Both the position numbers and the translations under genes were made by a program. Below the pieces are notes generated by a model. That model worked only from the letters and a program-made list of their open reading frames with translations, was not told the origin of the DNA and searched no databases. A DNA stretch of 57,134 bases from Stentor coeruleus (Eukaryota > Ciliophora > Heterotrichea > Heterotrichida > Stentoridae): the NCBI GenBank assembly GCA_001970955.1, contig MPUH01000399.1:1-57134 (forward strand). Direction: 5' to 3'. Below are positions 1-10,135 of the stretch, piece by piece (the first letter of the stretch is position 1; each line of letters opens with the position of its first letter).

Positions 1-291
1 ATGCAATTCGTTATATACAATTCTTACACACAATTCTTATACATAATTCTTATACACAATTTGATTTTATACAATTTCGATAGATTGCCTACAAAATTAT
101 ACCATTTTTTCAAAATTCCCTTTATGCTAGAATCATAATTTTACTCTGAAACATAGATCTAAAGTTTAATTCATATAAAATCTATTATCATATGATTATC
201 TAAAGTGTAACATAAAATATAATCCTCTATATATAATTATTAACCCTAAAGTTTAAAAGTTTAAAGTAGGTGATAGTTAAGGTGGTATGGT
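1..291. other. AT-rich non-coding start of window
   Basis: No gene is visible. The first 80 bases contain irregular short repeats of the type ttatacacaa/ttcttacaca. No telomeric array is present. Confidence 0.5.
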
Positions 292-560
292 TTAAATCTT
301 GTCCAATTGAGGTTTGTTTGTCCTACGATCTCTTTCTTTGGGCAGATTCGGTATGTTAAACCATTTGTTGTCGCTGGTTATGTGACTCTTTACTTGGCTG
401 AGGAGTTCTTTACTGTTTCTTTTTNTAGCGTCAAGATGATGGAGGCAAGTCTTGTGTTCACCTTGTTTTTCTTGAAGAATCCAGCTTGCTTTAGGCATGT
501 TTTGAAGTTCTTATGATGTTCATAGCAAACTGAGCATTTAGTTCTAGTCAACCCTAACAT
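292..560 (-). CDS. small hypothetical protein with Cys/His cluster, broken at an N
   Basis: The minus-strand frame opens with ATG at 560 and begins MLGLTRTKCSVCYEHHKNF, followed by FKTC. The C-x2-C...HH...C spacing suggests a small metal-binding element, but I do not recognise a family. The frame runs into the single N at 425. Continuing in the same frame stops at 390-392. Shifting one frame at the N gives a longer, well-formed lysine-rich tail that stops at 292, so the N probably hides an indel. The piece is GC-richer than its surroundings, which supports coding. It could be a complete small gene or a fragment of a decayed element. Confidence 0.35.
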
Positions 561-812
561 ATACTCATGATACTAATGTTTTGTAAACTTATCTTCACAT
601 ATAAACACCTATAATAAAACTTAATTCCTTTCTAATCAAATATTTCACAACAAATATTTATTTATCATCTTAAATTACTATAAATCATAATCCTTTATCC
701 TCATTACAATCTTTAAAAAAATCAATAAATGATTATCGTTTTACTCAACCCAAACACCCAATTCGCAGCATCAAAAACTTTTTAGTTTTAATTATAAATC
801 GTCTAATAAATT
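561..812. other. AT-rich intergenic region
   Basis: Nothing convincing is visible. A single CCCTAACA octamer at 552-559, just inside the preceding gene, is isolated and not part of a telomeric tract. Confidence 0.4.
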
Positions 813-1316
813 TTAAATTGCCGTCCTTGGAAGCTCATCAAAATAAGTCCTCAAGGTTTTATGTTTAACTTCATTCCATTCTGAAGAAGCTGAATATCTT
901 GTACTCCACATACTTTCTTTATTCCCAGCAGCACTAGAGAATTTTTTTTGTCTTCTGCTACCTTTGCATCCTGGATTGAAGTTGATTTTAGTTTTTCGAT
1001 ACCCTTGTTCAAACTTTCTTGGGGAGTCAAAATATTCTCGTAAATGAGTATAAACTTTATGATTATCTTTTGAAAAAACAATATGAAAACGGTTGTTCCA
1101 TTTGTATTCAAGTTCCCTTGATCCTGGGTTTAAAGCTTCTGAACCGTTAGGGATTCGGTATAGGTTGGTTTCAACTACTGCTTTATGATTAGGAGTTGAA
1201 AGGATTTCATAAGCGTTTGGGAATGCAAGTCTTGCTTTTTTATATTTTGAAGGAGAGCTTAAAGAACTGTTGTTAAGAGATCTTCCAAAGTTTGTCGGAC
1301 TACTAGATTTAGCCAT
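813..1316 (-). CDS. hypothetical basic protein, 167 aa
   Basis: This complete frame runs from ATG at 1316 to TAA at 813-815. The protein is hydrophilic, basic and serine/asparagine rich, with no membrane segment or signal peptide. The middle (about residues 60-125) has aromatic/charged stretches such as YKWNNRF and LREYFDSPRKF, and the end repeats a related RTYFDELPR. Such Tyr-Phe-Asp repeats hint at a short tandem motif. I recognise no family. It lies tail-first before another minus-strand coiled-coil gene. Confidence 0.55.
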   Translation of the reverse strand: MAKSSSPTNFGRSLNNSSLSSPSKYKKARLAFPNAYEILSTPNHKAVVETNLYRIPNGSEALNPGSRELEYKWNNRFHIVFSKDNHKVYTHLREYFDSPRKFEQGYRKTKINFNPGCKGSRRQKKFSSAAGNKESMWSTRYSASSEWNEVKHKTLRTYFDELPRTAI

Positions 1317-1449
1317 TATAAACTTTTCCTTTTTTATATAATTTGTTGTATTTATAAATTCATATGATAAATCACTATATATTTTTTAAATTTTCCTACA
1401 CAGTTTATTTTAAATCTAATAAAAATGATTTTTACATATTTTATTACAA

Positions 1450-2097
1450 TTAATCTTCTATTTCTTTAAAAGAATCCATATATATCTTATGTTGTTCTCT
1501 GTATTTCTCTTGTATACCTTTTAAGTTTTTCTCAATACTTCCATAAAGTTCATTAATACTAGCTTCTTTATTTTTAGTCATTTCATCAATATTATTGATA
1601 TTCTCATTAACTTCATTAATCTTAATTTTAGTTTCCATAGTAATTTTCTCTAAAGATTTTTTTTTCTCTATTTTTTCTTGTAACCTATCTTTTAATTTCT
1701 GCTTTTTATTATTATTATCATTTAGTAGTTCTGCTAGTTTTTCTTCTTTTTCTTTGATTTTTTCTTTTAGCATTTTTTCTACCGCAAGATCGGTATCTTC
1801 ATGTGATGCCCTGATTTTTTCGCATGCTAAATAAGCTTCTTCTAGAGAATTTTCGAATGGATTTTCGGATGTTGGGCTTTTTTCCGAGTTTTTTAGAGCA
1901 TTTAAGCTTGAGAAAAAAATTTCAAGACTTTCGATATTGGCTTTTAGTACTTTTTTATTGTTTTTTAGGTAAAGATTGAATTTAATTAGTTTTATTTTCT
2001 TTTCTAGTACTTGTTTTAAGGATTGAGTTAGGGTTTTTACTTCTTGCTTTAGGGTGTCGGTTTGGGATTTGATATCAGAAGATGGAGATTCTTGCAT
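1450..2097 (-). CDS. coiled-coil protein, 215 aa
   Basis: ATG at 2097 to TAA at 1450-1452. After an N-terminal Ser-rich segment (MQESPSSD), nearly all the rest is Lys/Glu-rich heptad sequence typical of a long coiled coil: residues about 12-75, then about 95-215 with runs such as EKIKEKEEKLAELL. A short break around residues 70-85 contains Ser/Pro (EKSPTSENPF). There is no signal peptide or membrane segment. Structural or cytoskeletal roles are likely for this composition in ciliates, but that is inference; no family is recognised. Confidence 0.6.
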   Translation of the reverse strand: MQESPSSDIKSQTDTLKQEVKTLTQSLKQVLEKKIKLIKFNLYLKNNKKVLKANIESLEIFFSSLNALKNSEKSPTSENPFENSLEEAYLACEKIRASHEDTDLAVEKMLKEKIKEKEEKLAELLNDNNNKKQKLKDRLQEKIEKKKSLEKITMETKIKINEVNENINNIDEMTKNKEASINELYGSIEKNLKGIQEKYREQHKIYMDSFKEIED

Positions 2098-2796
2098 TTA
2101 TCTTGTAAAATGTAATATTTTTGTTTGACTTTTTTTTTGTATGAAGAAGATCCGATTTTAGTATTGAAAATAGATTATGATATGATTATTGCTTTAGTTG
2201 ATTTGATAAGAAATTAGTGGTTTTGGAGATATTATAATAAATATTTTATAAAATCAACTTGTTTTTAGTCACTAATAATGCTATTGATAAAAAAACTTTA
2301 TGGGATATCTATATAAATATAAATTATCATTTTTTATATTCCCCCTTTGTAGTAAATTTTATGAAATAATTTAACGTCTTTCTGACTATCCCATTTCTAA
2401 AAATTTAACTTTTTATTTCTCAAAAGAGAGTTAGACTAGAATTTGAGAATTTTTTGCCCTAAACATTTTATTGACTTTACCTAAAACCCCAAAGTCCAAA
2501 GGGTTAAAATCTTTAGCATAAAGTAAATAAGTAAATCTTTATATATCCCTTACCTAATCAACACTAAATACATCCAGTCAACTTTTCAAAGCTGTTAATA
2601 TGAAGTCAATAACCCAATATAGTCTTCTATGAATAATCTTTAAAGATTTCCAGACAACACTAATATTATTTCTTTCTTTTCAATATCTTAAACTTATATC
2701 ATCTTCCAAATAACTAAAATCCTAAACAATCTTTATACAAAATCAAATAAAAATAGATTTTCAATATCAGCCTAATATCATTAACCATATACATAT
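2098..2796. other. intergenic, possible faint coding relic
   Basis: No intact gene. On the minus strand around 2560-2660 a short stretch reads like coding sequence (SVVWKSLKIIHRRLYW), but it is cut by stops and too short to assign. Confidence 0.3.
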
Positions 2797-3819
2797 TTAT
2801 TTATTAGGATTATCACTTAAAAACTTTGTAGAGTCAGTTCGAAACATCTCTGGAGCCTCTAACTGACTTACAAAAGGATGTTGCAAAAGTTCTCCAACAT
2901 TCGGTCTATTCCAAGGAAGTCTTTTAAAACATAAACTGACAAACGACCTCGCATCATCTGAAAAATTCTCAGGCAAAAAAGGGTATTTATCAGTTTGACA
3001 GACTTCAATAATAATATCCAAATGGTTTTTAAAGTTACTCCAAGGAGGTTTGCCTGTAGCCATTTCTACAACTAAACATCCAATACTCCATATATCAGCA
3101 TATCTCCCATGTCCAGTTTCATTAATAACCTCAGGGGCCATCCAATTTATAGTCCCTGTAACTGAAGAAGTCATTTCCAAACCCAAAATTTTTTTCGCTG
3201 ACCCAAAATCAGCAAGTTTACAATTCCCTTCTTTTGTAACTAAAATATTTGTCCCTTTTATATCTCTATGAACAATATTATGATAATGAAGATATTCTAG
3301 ACCTTTTAATACTTGATATGTATATACTCGGATTAAAGATTCAGAAAAACTATTATGTTTTATAAGAAGAGAACGAATTGTCCCACCTGAAACATATTCC
3401 ATGAATATAAGTAAACATTCTGATGTTGTTTTTGAACCTAAGTATCGGACTATGTTTGGGTGTTGAAGTTCACTAAGAATTTGAACTTCTTCTGAAATAG
3501 CTGGAAAATTTGTCAGACCGATTAGAGGGATTTCTTTGATTGCTAATAATTCGTTTGTTGTTAGGTCACGACCGAAGAGAACTCGACCGAAACTACCTGA
3601 ACCGATTATCTCGGCGGTCTCCCACTTGTCTGGAGATGATATTTCGAGAAGAGGAGCTTCTTCGAGGAGTAAATGATTGTAGTAGCTTTGCTGTCTTGGT
3701 TTGAAGTATCGAGAATCGGAATATATTGCAAGAGGCTCTGGAAGTAGGTTAGTATTTAAGGGATGAGGTGGAGATTTTGATCTTTTTCTGATTTTTGACC
3801 CACAGAAATTACCTCCCAT
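2797..3819 (-). CDS. MAP3K-like (STE11 group) protein kinase
   Basis: A 340-residue Ser/Thr kinase whose catalytic domain covers about residues 66-325. Visible elements: glycine loop GSGSFG at 73-78, the VAIK lysine K95 (LAIKE), catalytic loop HRDIKGTN from 184, DFG at 204-206, activation segment TGTINWMAPE ending at 230, and the DIWSIGC helix. The GTINWMAPEV and HRDIKGTNIL signatures are typical of MEKK/ANP-type MAP3Ks, so it probably phosphorylates a MAPK kinase. The N-terminal 65 residues are Pro/Ser rich. MGGNFC exposes Gly2 and Cys6, so N-terminal lipidation is possible though not a perfect myristoylation signal. All catalytic residues are present. ATG at 3819, TAA at 2797. Confidence 0.9.
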   Translation of the reverse strand: MGGNFCGSKIRKRSKSPPHPLNTNLLPEPLAIYSDSRYFKPRQQSYYNHLLLEEAPLLEISSPDKWETAEIIGSGSFGRVLFGRDLTTNELLAIKEIPLIGLTNFPAISEEVQILSELQHPNIVRYLGSKTTSECLLIFMEYVSGGTIRSLLIKHNSFSESLIRVYTYQVLKGLEYLHYHNIVHRDIKGTNILVTKEGNCKLADFGSAKKILGLEMTSSVTGTINWMAPEVINETGHGRYADIWSIGCLVVEMATGKPPWSNFKNHLDIIIEVCQTDKYPFLPENFSDDARSFVSLCFKRLPWNRPNVGELLQHPFVSQLEAPEMFRTDSTKFLSDNPNK

Positions 3820-4116
3820 AATGTTTATGTACTGTTCTTCTGTAGTTTAATCAAATATGATACTATTATGAAAGATTGATAGATTAATATGAGAATTTGA
3901 ATAATTATAACTTGATTTTTAAAACAGATTTAAGCATAAAAATACTTTTCTTAATGGAATTGATAGGATTTTAAGTTAATATTAATGTTTTGGTATAGAT
4001 ATTTTTTTTTATTAGGGATTAAGTATTCTAGTAATGCACCAAAGTGATTAAAATTATGTTATATGTAGTAAGATAGTAATATAAAAATAAAAGGAAATTA
4101 CAAATTAACATCAGTT

Positions 4117-4586
4117 AAAATATATATCAATGGAAATCCCTCAGCTTTAACCTTTCCTCAATTTGCATTTAATGCTTATGGTAAGGCAAATTCCTGGTGT
4201 TGGATTAAAGAAGACTTTTATCTCTTTAGAATCCTAAGCTTTATTTACCTTTATGGATTATAAACCTAATCAATGCGCTAATTTACTGGAAAATTGCTCA
4301 GAATTTCCATAAAAACGGAGCTCCTTTAGGCCGTCTAGCTTTTTACCCATTTATCCTTATACTATGTTACTTACCTGGGACAATCTGCAGAATCCTTGAG
4401 ATTTTTGACTCAGTCCCAGACTATTTTATATATGCTACGATAATAGGAGATGGTCTTTGTGGGCTTATAAACAGCATATGTTATGATTGAACTGATCATG
4501 TTAAAGCTTATGTTCATGATACAATCTGCTTTAAACGTAAACTTGCAAAAGATGAACTTCTTGATGTGAACTTATTTACTATATAA
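4117..4586 (+). pseudogene. C-terminal relic of a cAMP-receptor-like 7TM GPCR
   Basis: Plus-strand coding sequence resembles the second half of Dictyostelium cAR/GPR157-type receptors. It has an extracellular-loop-2 motif (FPQFAFNAYG then NSWCWI, Trp codons from 4195), a transmembrane helix with YLPLWIINLINA, then LILCYLPGTICRI and IGDGLCGLINSICYDW, ending at TAA 4584-4586. A frame change is needed near 4235-4250, between the WCWI segment and the YLPLW helix. A TGA (4488-4490) sits where the family has an aromatic residue. The first four helices are absent: upstream DNA to 3820 is non-coding and only 300 bp long. It is therefore a truncated pseudogene 25 bp upstream of the next start. Confidence 0.7.
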
Positions 4587-4610
4587 TAAACTTAATATAA
4601 AAATTATAAT

Positions 4611-7600
4611 ATGAATCCTATTACAGAACAACTCTTTAAAGATCATATAAGTGAAGAAAACAAACGATATATACAACCTGAGAATATAAAACAAGCTATA
4701 GAAGGAGTTATAAAATATATTGAAACTCAACTTCCAAGCACAATTGATGTTGATTTCACACCTTTATGCTTTGATTTAACAGAAGATGAAAATCGGCTTC
4801 TTTTAGGTGGTCAACATGGGAATATCGCAATATTCGACCTCCTTCATAAAAAAGTTGTAAAAGATATCGAATTATGTTCATGTCCTATCAATTCTGTAAT
4901 CTTTTGCCTTAAAGATACGATAGTTCTTGCGGTTAATGATAATAAACAAATTTATATCCTGGATTATCCATCATTTAACCTTGTGCATAATTTTACATTA
5001 CCCTCAACAAAAATTACTATAAAACCCGGGTTTTTACGAGATATGGTGTTTATATCAACTAATACAAATATAGTTATTGTATATGATTTAAAACAATTAG
5101 AAGAAGAAACTGAGGATAGAGCTGAATTAGTTAGACAGGAAATAAAATGTGGTGGGATTGTCACATGTTTAGATGTTTGTGATGATGGGTCGATTTTCGC
5201 TTTTGGCTTTGAAGAAGGGTATTTACGTTTGTATCATGGGGAAAGTCAAGAGGGTTTACAACAAACTGAAGATTTTAAAGCTAGGGTTGATATTATTGTT
5301 TTTGGGGAAATGAGGAAAATTATAGCTGCTGGGTTTAGTGATACAAAAGTTGTTGTATGGAATATTGATGCAAAAATGACAGTTAAGAATATTATTAGGA
5401 ATCATACAGGGGAGATTAAAGGGTTAGCATTTGTGAAAAATAATAGGTATTTGATTACTGGTGGGGAGGATGCTAAGATTATAGTTCATGATATGAAAGT
5501 TGATAGGAGTCCTTATTATTTAGAGCTTTTTGATTATAAAGTGTTGTGTTTTCAGACATCGAAGGATCATAAAAAACTTTTTTTTACCCAGTTGATGAAT
5601 AAAATCATGATATGGGATGTTCCTTTTTTAACCAAAAATGCTAGGTATGGTAAACATCAAGGGAGGGTTACAAAGGTCATGTTTATACCAAAAAGTTCTG
5701 ATATATTGAGTATTGGTGAGGATGGTTTAGCTGCGATATGGGATTACAGTAACGATACTCTTTTGGAATCTATAAAAATTGACTCAGGATTCACAACAGG
5801 TATTGTATCAGCAACATCGAATTTCGTATTTTTATGTTCGTCTAAACCAAGTTTATTAAGATGGAGTTTGGCTACTTATAAATATTATGATTATGATCTG
5901 AATTCAACTGTCAGGTCGATTAGGTTTAGTTCTGATGAAAACTTGCTTGCATTAGGCGATGATTTATATAGAATTATCGTCTATGATGCAGTGATTATGG
6001 AACGAAAATATATAATAAAAGGTCATACTGATGTAGTAACTGAAATTTACTTTATAAAAGGTGATACTGAGGTATTAACATCAAGTCGAGATCATAGTTT
6101 AGCTGATTGGAATTTGAATACATCAGATAAAATAACAAATTTCTTAGGACATAATGCTTCAGTCACATGTATGGTTATAACTCCTGATGAATCTTTGATA
6201 ATCTCAGGATCTGAAGATAGAACTATTATTATCTGGAGTATAGACAATATTCTTATGCATATTTTAAGACAAGAAGGTAACACATGTAGTCTTTATTTGT
6301 CTAAAAATAAAAATTATTTATTAAGCTTAGAAGACTTTATGCTAAATTGCTGGGAAATTGATAATCTAAGTAGGATATTTCAAAAAGATATGGTCGGGGC
6401 TTTAAGTCTTGCAGTATCTGAAGATGAAAAAACTATCGCTATTAGTGAAGGAAACTCGATATTTGTTGAAGAAAATCCTTTAGAAAGTTCTAATATTAGA
6501 GTAGTTGGGAGAAGCTATGGCAGTTCTCACAAATTTATGAACTACATACTTGAACTCTCTCGTGATGGTATCCGATCCCAACACTCAGATATATACAACC
6601 ATTGACTTTTTACTCCATATTGTATAGGTATTGGGCATATTCTCGCTTATTCAAATCGTTATGATACCCTTTTCCCAGTGCTTTTAGAACACAAAAACAA
6701 AGCTTCATTCTGCTGTACAGTCAAAGGTGAAACTCCTCTTTCTATAAGTGTAGAAATGGATCATAAAAGTTGTATAGAAATCTGTTTAAAATACATAAAA
6801 ATGGAATTCAACAACAAAAACAAACGTGCTTATGTCCCTTTAGGATCATGTTTAACAAAACTTAACACCCTAGACATAAGTTCAATTCCAAGAATCTATG
6901 AAACTCTATATCAAAGATGTCGTAGTCATCATCTTCCAAATTTCTGTTTACATGGAACAGATCTTCCATCATTATATTATTCTAAAGATTTCCTAATAAA
7001 AACATCAAATCTTATACCAGAAGACTGTGTATCTACTCATGGTCTTTCTATAGTTTTTAAACATACAATCTGTCCTATGAATCTTGATATTGGTAGCTGT
7101 GGGAGTATTGATTTTTTAGAAAGTTTACTTGAATGCCCTTATCCAGAGATATTTAGGACTAAGCTTTTGCAAGAAATATTAACCAATAAATGGCAAAAAA
7201 TTAAATGGGCTATTTATATACAAGGGATGTTGTATATTTTTTATTTGGTACAATTATCATTTTATTGTATATTTTTTAGAGAACATCCTATATTTTTGAT
7301 AACACTTTTCTTTGTCCATGTACTTTTGTTTTTATATGAAGTTATACAGTTAATTACAGATGTTTATGATTATTGGTTTGATGTTTGGAATATTATGGAC
7401 CAGCTTCGGGGGATTTCGTTTACACTTTTTTGCTTTCTTGAGTGGACTGGGGATAGAAATGATAATATTTTGTTGGTTGTTATTATATTTTCATGGACTA
7501 GGGGGATTTCGTATTTTAGGATGTTTGATGGGACGAGATATATGGTTAGGCTATTGTCTGAAGTTATTAAAGATATGAAAGTGTTTTTTGTTATTTTAGG

Positions 7601-8207
7601 ATACTCAACTTTAGCTTTCACGTTTATTTTTTACTTGAGAAATCAGACTTTTACGTTTAATGAGTTTTTAGCGATATCTTATAGGCTTGATCTTGGAGAT
7701 TTTGATATTGAGTACACAGATTCATTTGATTGGGTTATTTTTTTCTTGGCCACAGTCATAAACCCTCTTATCATGCTTAATTTGCTTATTTCGATTATGG
7801 GTGATACATATGGCAAAGTCCAAGAAACCAACGATATTGCTAACTATCAAGAACTAACAGAAATGGTCATTGAAATAGAAAAACTCATGTTCTGGAAAAA
7901 AAGCAATAATCAAAAATATTACATGCAACAATGCGACTATCTAAAAGGAAACGAACAAGAACATGACAAAGTTAGCGAAAGAATTAAAGCATTAAAAAGC
8001 CAACTTCAAACTATTGAAGGATCTATAAAAAGTTTCAAACAAAAAATTAAAGATAGTCGCATACAAGACTTGTATGAAACAATCCAAATAATGAGTAAAG
8101 AAAAAGAGGAAATGCAGAAAATCATTGCTGAGAATCAAGAAACTATAGAAAAAACTCGCATTATAATGGAAGAAATATATAAAAGAATTCAAGTCACAAT
8201 TATATAA
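4611..8207 (+). CDS. WD40-TRP-like ion channel fusion, in-frame UGA
   Basis: The N-terminal ~640 residues carry many degenerate WD40 blades (for example HTGEIKGLAF, ITGGEDAKIIVHD, ISGSEDRTIIIWS). A linker with ankyrin-like phrasing (ETPLSISVEM) follows, then a six-helix ion-transport region at about residues 865-1070. Its last helix reads NPLIMLNLLISIMGDTYGKV, very like the TRP-family S6, and a coiled-coil tail follows (about 1085-1190). WD40-TRP fusions are a known ciliate-type architecture. The frame contains one TGA at 6603-6605 (codon 665). Reading continues in the same frame without a stop for 533 more codons, and the downstream part has no ATG of its own near its beginning. Either UGA is Trp here, or this is one gene with a nonsense mutation. 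Confidence 0.8.
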
Positions 8208-8456
8208 TAATTGGATAGCTGAGATTTTGCTATTTTAACATACACCCTGTTAAAATCAAATTATTTTAGTAAAAGAATTAGGGTTTATATAGGAAGTTGT
8301 ATTGAAAGCATGATAATTTTTTCTATCAAACTAATAAATATGTCTTTGAGGCAGGTCAAGAAAGTTATCACACAAAACAAAAAACCTGAAACAAAAAACG
8401 AAGACGATGNGGTAAAACTTCAGATTTTTGATATTTTTTCTATCAAACTAATAAAT
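8208..8456. other. 5' flank with assembly duplication around N at 8410
   Basis: Bases 8317-8409 are repeated at 8434-8526, 117 bp further on, on either side of a single N. The left copy contains the first codons of the TCF25 gene again. This looks like two overlapping contig ends joined without merging, not a biological repeat. Confidence 0.8.
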
Positions 8457-9956
8457 ATGTCTTTGAGGCAGGTCAAGAAAGTTATCACACAAAACAAAAA
8501 ACCTGAAACAAAAAACGAAGACGATGAGCAAGAAGATGAAGAAAAGCCAACAAAAAACAACCGCTTCTCTAAATTCACTATCGACAGTGACGAAGAAGAG
8601 CCTGAATCCCAAGAAAGTGAAGATGAAAAAAAGCTCCCGACCGAGTCTGAAGAAGTAAAAACCTTTACACCAAACATAAACACAAAACTTCAAAACAAAA
8701 AACGAATCGAAGAAAAAAACGCAGAATTCGACTTTTCAGAGCTAACAAAAGAAGAGCACAAATCATCTTTAACTCATCCACAAAGTAAAACAGTCAACAT
8801 TGAACCTTGTCTTAAAAGAGACCCAAAACATTTTGACAGTTCTAACGAGCTTCAAAAAATGTTCCATGAAAAGTCCAAACCCAAACCAACCTCTCACAAA
8901 AAAACATTTATCTTAACACCAGGTATCCAAAAAGGGCCTGTGAAAATCAACTACCTTCCAACAATGGACGTTAAAAACTCAGAGTTTTCATTTGACATGA
9001 GTAAAGGTTATTTAAAACTATATCAAAATTATGTTTTCTGTGTAGAAAGCAATGACCCTGGAATGCTTCATGATTTTTCTAATAAATACCCATTTCATGT
9101 TGAAGCTTTGTATCAATTATGCCTTATTTACAAAATGCAAGCTAAATATGAACAAGTTTATCAAATCCTTGAACGTATATTATTTGTTTTTCAATTGTCA
9201 TTTCATCATCAGTTTTCACCAATAGGAAGAAATATTCATATGGATATGAATAAGTCAAATTTAAATCGAATATTTTTTAAATGCATTTTTATGTTTGCGG
9301 ATTGTCTTGGACGTAAAGGATGTTATAGGACTGCTTTAGAGTTTATTAAACTACTTTTGTGTTTGGATTATAAGGATCCACTTGGAGGACTTTTACTTAT
9401 TGACTTTTATTCTTTAGCTACTAAGAAATATACGTATTTGATTGGATTTTGTTCGAGCTTTATGAATGAGTATTATAGGGTTGACAAAATTCTTGCACTG
9501 CCTAGTATGATTTATAGCTTGGCTATGGCTAAGGCTTTGGTTGAGAATAATTTTAATGTTACGGAAAAAGATTCGAATAAGGCCTTTGAAATTTCAACAT
9601 TAGATAAATTAGCAAATCATTCTGCTAGTGTTGTACTTCTATGTGCTGTTGCAACTTTTCCAGTAATAGCAAAAGCGTTATTACAAAAACTTGCCCCGAG
9701 TTATAATTTTTTTATAGAAAGCGAAGAAAAAGAAGGAGTTTTTAATTATTCGGTCTTAGCTGAGATATATGCTGTGAGAAATCTTGAACTTTGGAGAAAT
9801 GACTTGTGTATTAGTTGGTTAAAGCAAGCTGTTGAAGAAGCTGATATTATTGGTTGGAAAGAGAATAATGAGATATGGGATTACAGCCATTTAGATATTA
9901 ATGATTTTAGCTTTGCCGCAAAGACTCTTATACCGCAAGATATGGCTTTTAAGTAA
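8457..9956 (+). CDS. TCF25: TCF25 / Rqc1-like ribosome quality-control factor
   Basis: The 499-residue protein begins MSLRQVKKVI at the second, intact copy of the start. The upstream copy at 8340 is the artefact left of the N. Residues about 25-75 are acidic and Lys/Glu rich. The conserved core begins around residue 190 with the family phrases KYPFHVEALYQLC, ERILFVFQLSFHHQFS and GCYRTALEFIKLLLCLDYKDPLGGLLLID, which match TCF25 (yeast Rqc1). Family members belong to the ribosome-associated quality-control complex, where Rqc1 promotes ubiquitination of stalled nascent chains with Ltn1. Length is close to the yeast and animal proteins. It ends with TAA. Confidence 0.88.
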   Translation: MSLRQVKKVITQNKKPETKNEDDEQEDEEKPTKNNRFSKFTIDSDEEEPESQESEDEKKLPTESEEVKTFTPNINTKLQNKKRIEEKNAEFDFSELTKEEHKSSLTHPQSKTVNIEPCLKRDPKHFDSSNELQKMFHEKSKPKPTSHKKTFILTPGIQKGPVKINYLPTMDVKNSEFSFDMSKGYLKLYQNYVFCVESNDPGMLHDFSNKYPFHVEALYQLCLIYKMQAKYEQVYQILERILFVFQLSFHHQFSPIGRNIHMDMNKSNLNRIFFKCIFMFADCLGRKGCYRTALEFIKLLLCLDYKDPLGGLLLIDFYSLATKKYTYLIGFCSSFMNEYYRVDKILALPSMIYSLAMAKALVENNFNVTEKDSNKAFEISTLDKLANHSASVVLLCAVATFPVIAKALLQKLAPSYNFFIESEEKEGVFNYSVLAEIYAVRNLELWRNDLCISWLKQAVEEADIIGWKENNEIWDYSHLDINDFSFAAKTLIPQDMAFK

Positions 9957-10135
9957 TTTAATTCAATTGGATTCATCATTTTTTAAGCAATATTTTCTAT
10001 AAAACAATAATCTTATATATATTCATACTAAAAAACTATGCCCTATTTACTCTAACTAATTATATCATAATTAAACTTATAATCAATTTTATTATAAATA
10101 AACTTATCTTTTATCACTCTATTATCATTTTTAGT

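Noticed and set aside
552..559. CCCTAACA octamer resembling a heterotrich telomere unit
   Set aside because: Single occurrence inside a coding frame, not a repeat tract.
851..1111. 86-codon minus-strand frame overlapping the 167-residue gene
   Set aside because: Shadow in another frame; the 813-1316 frame has its own ATG and better composition.
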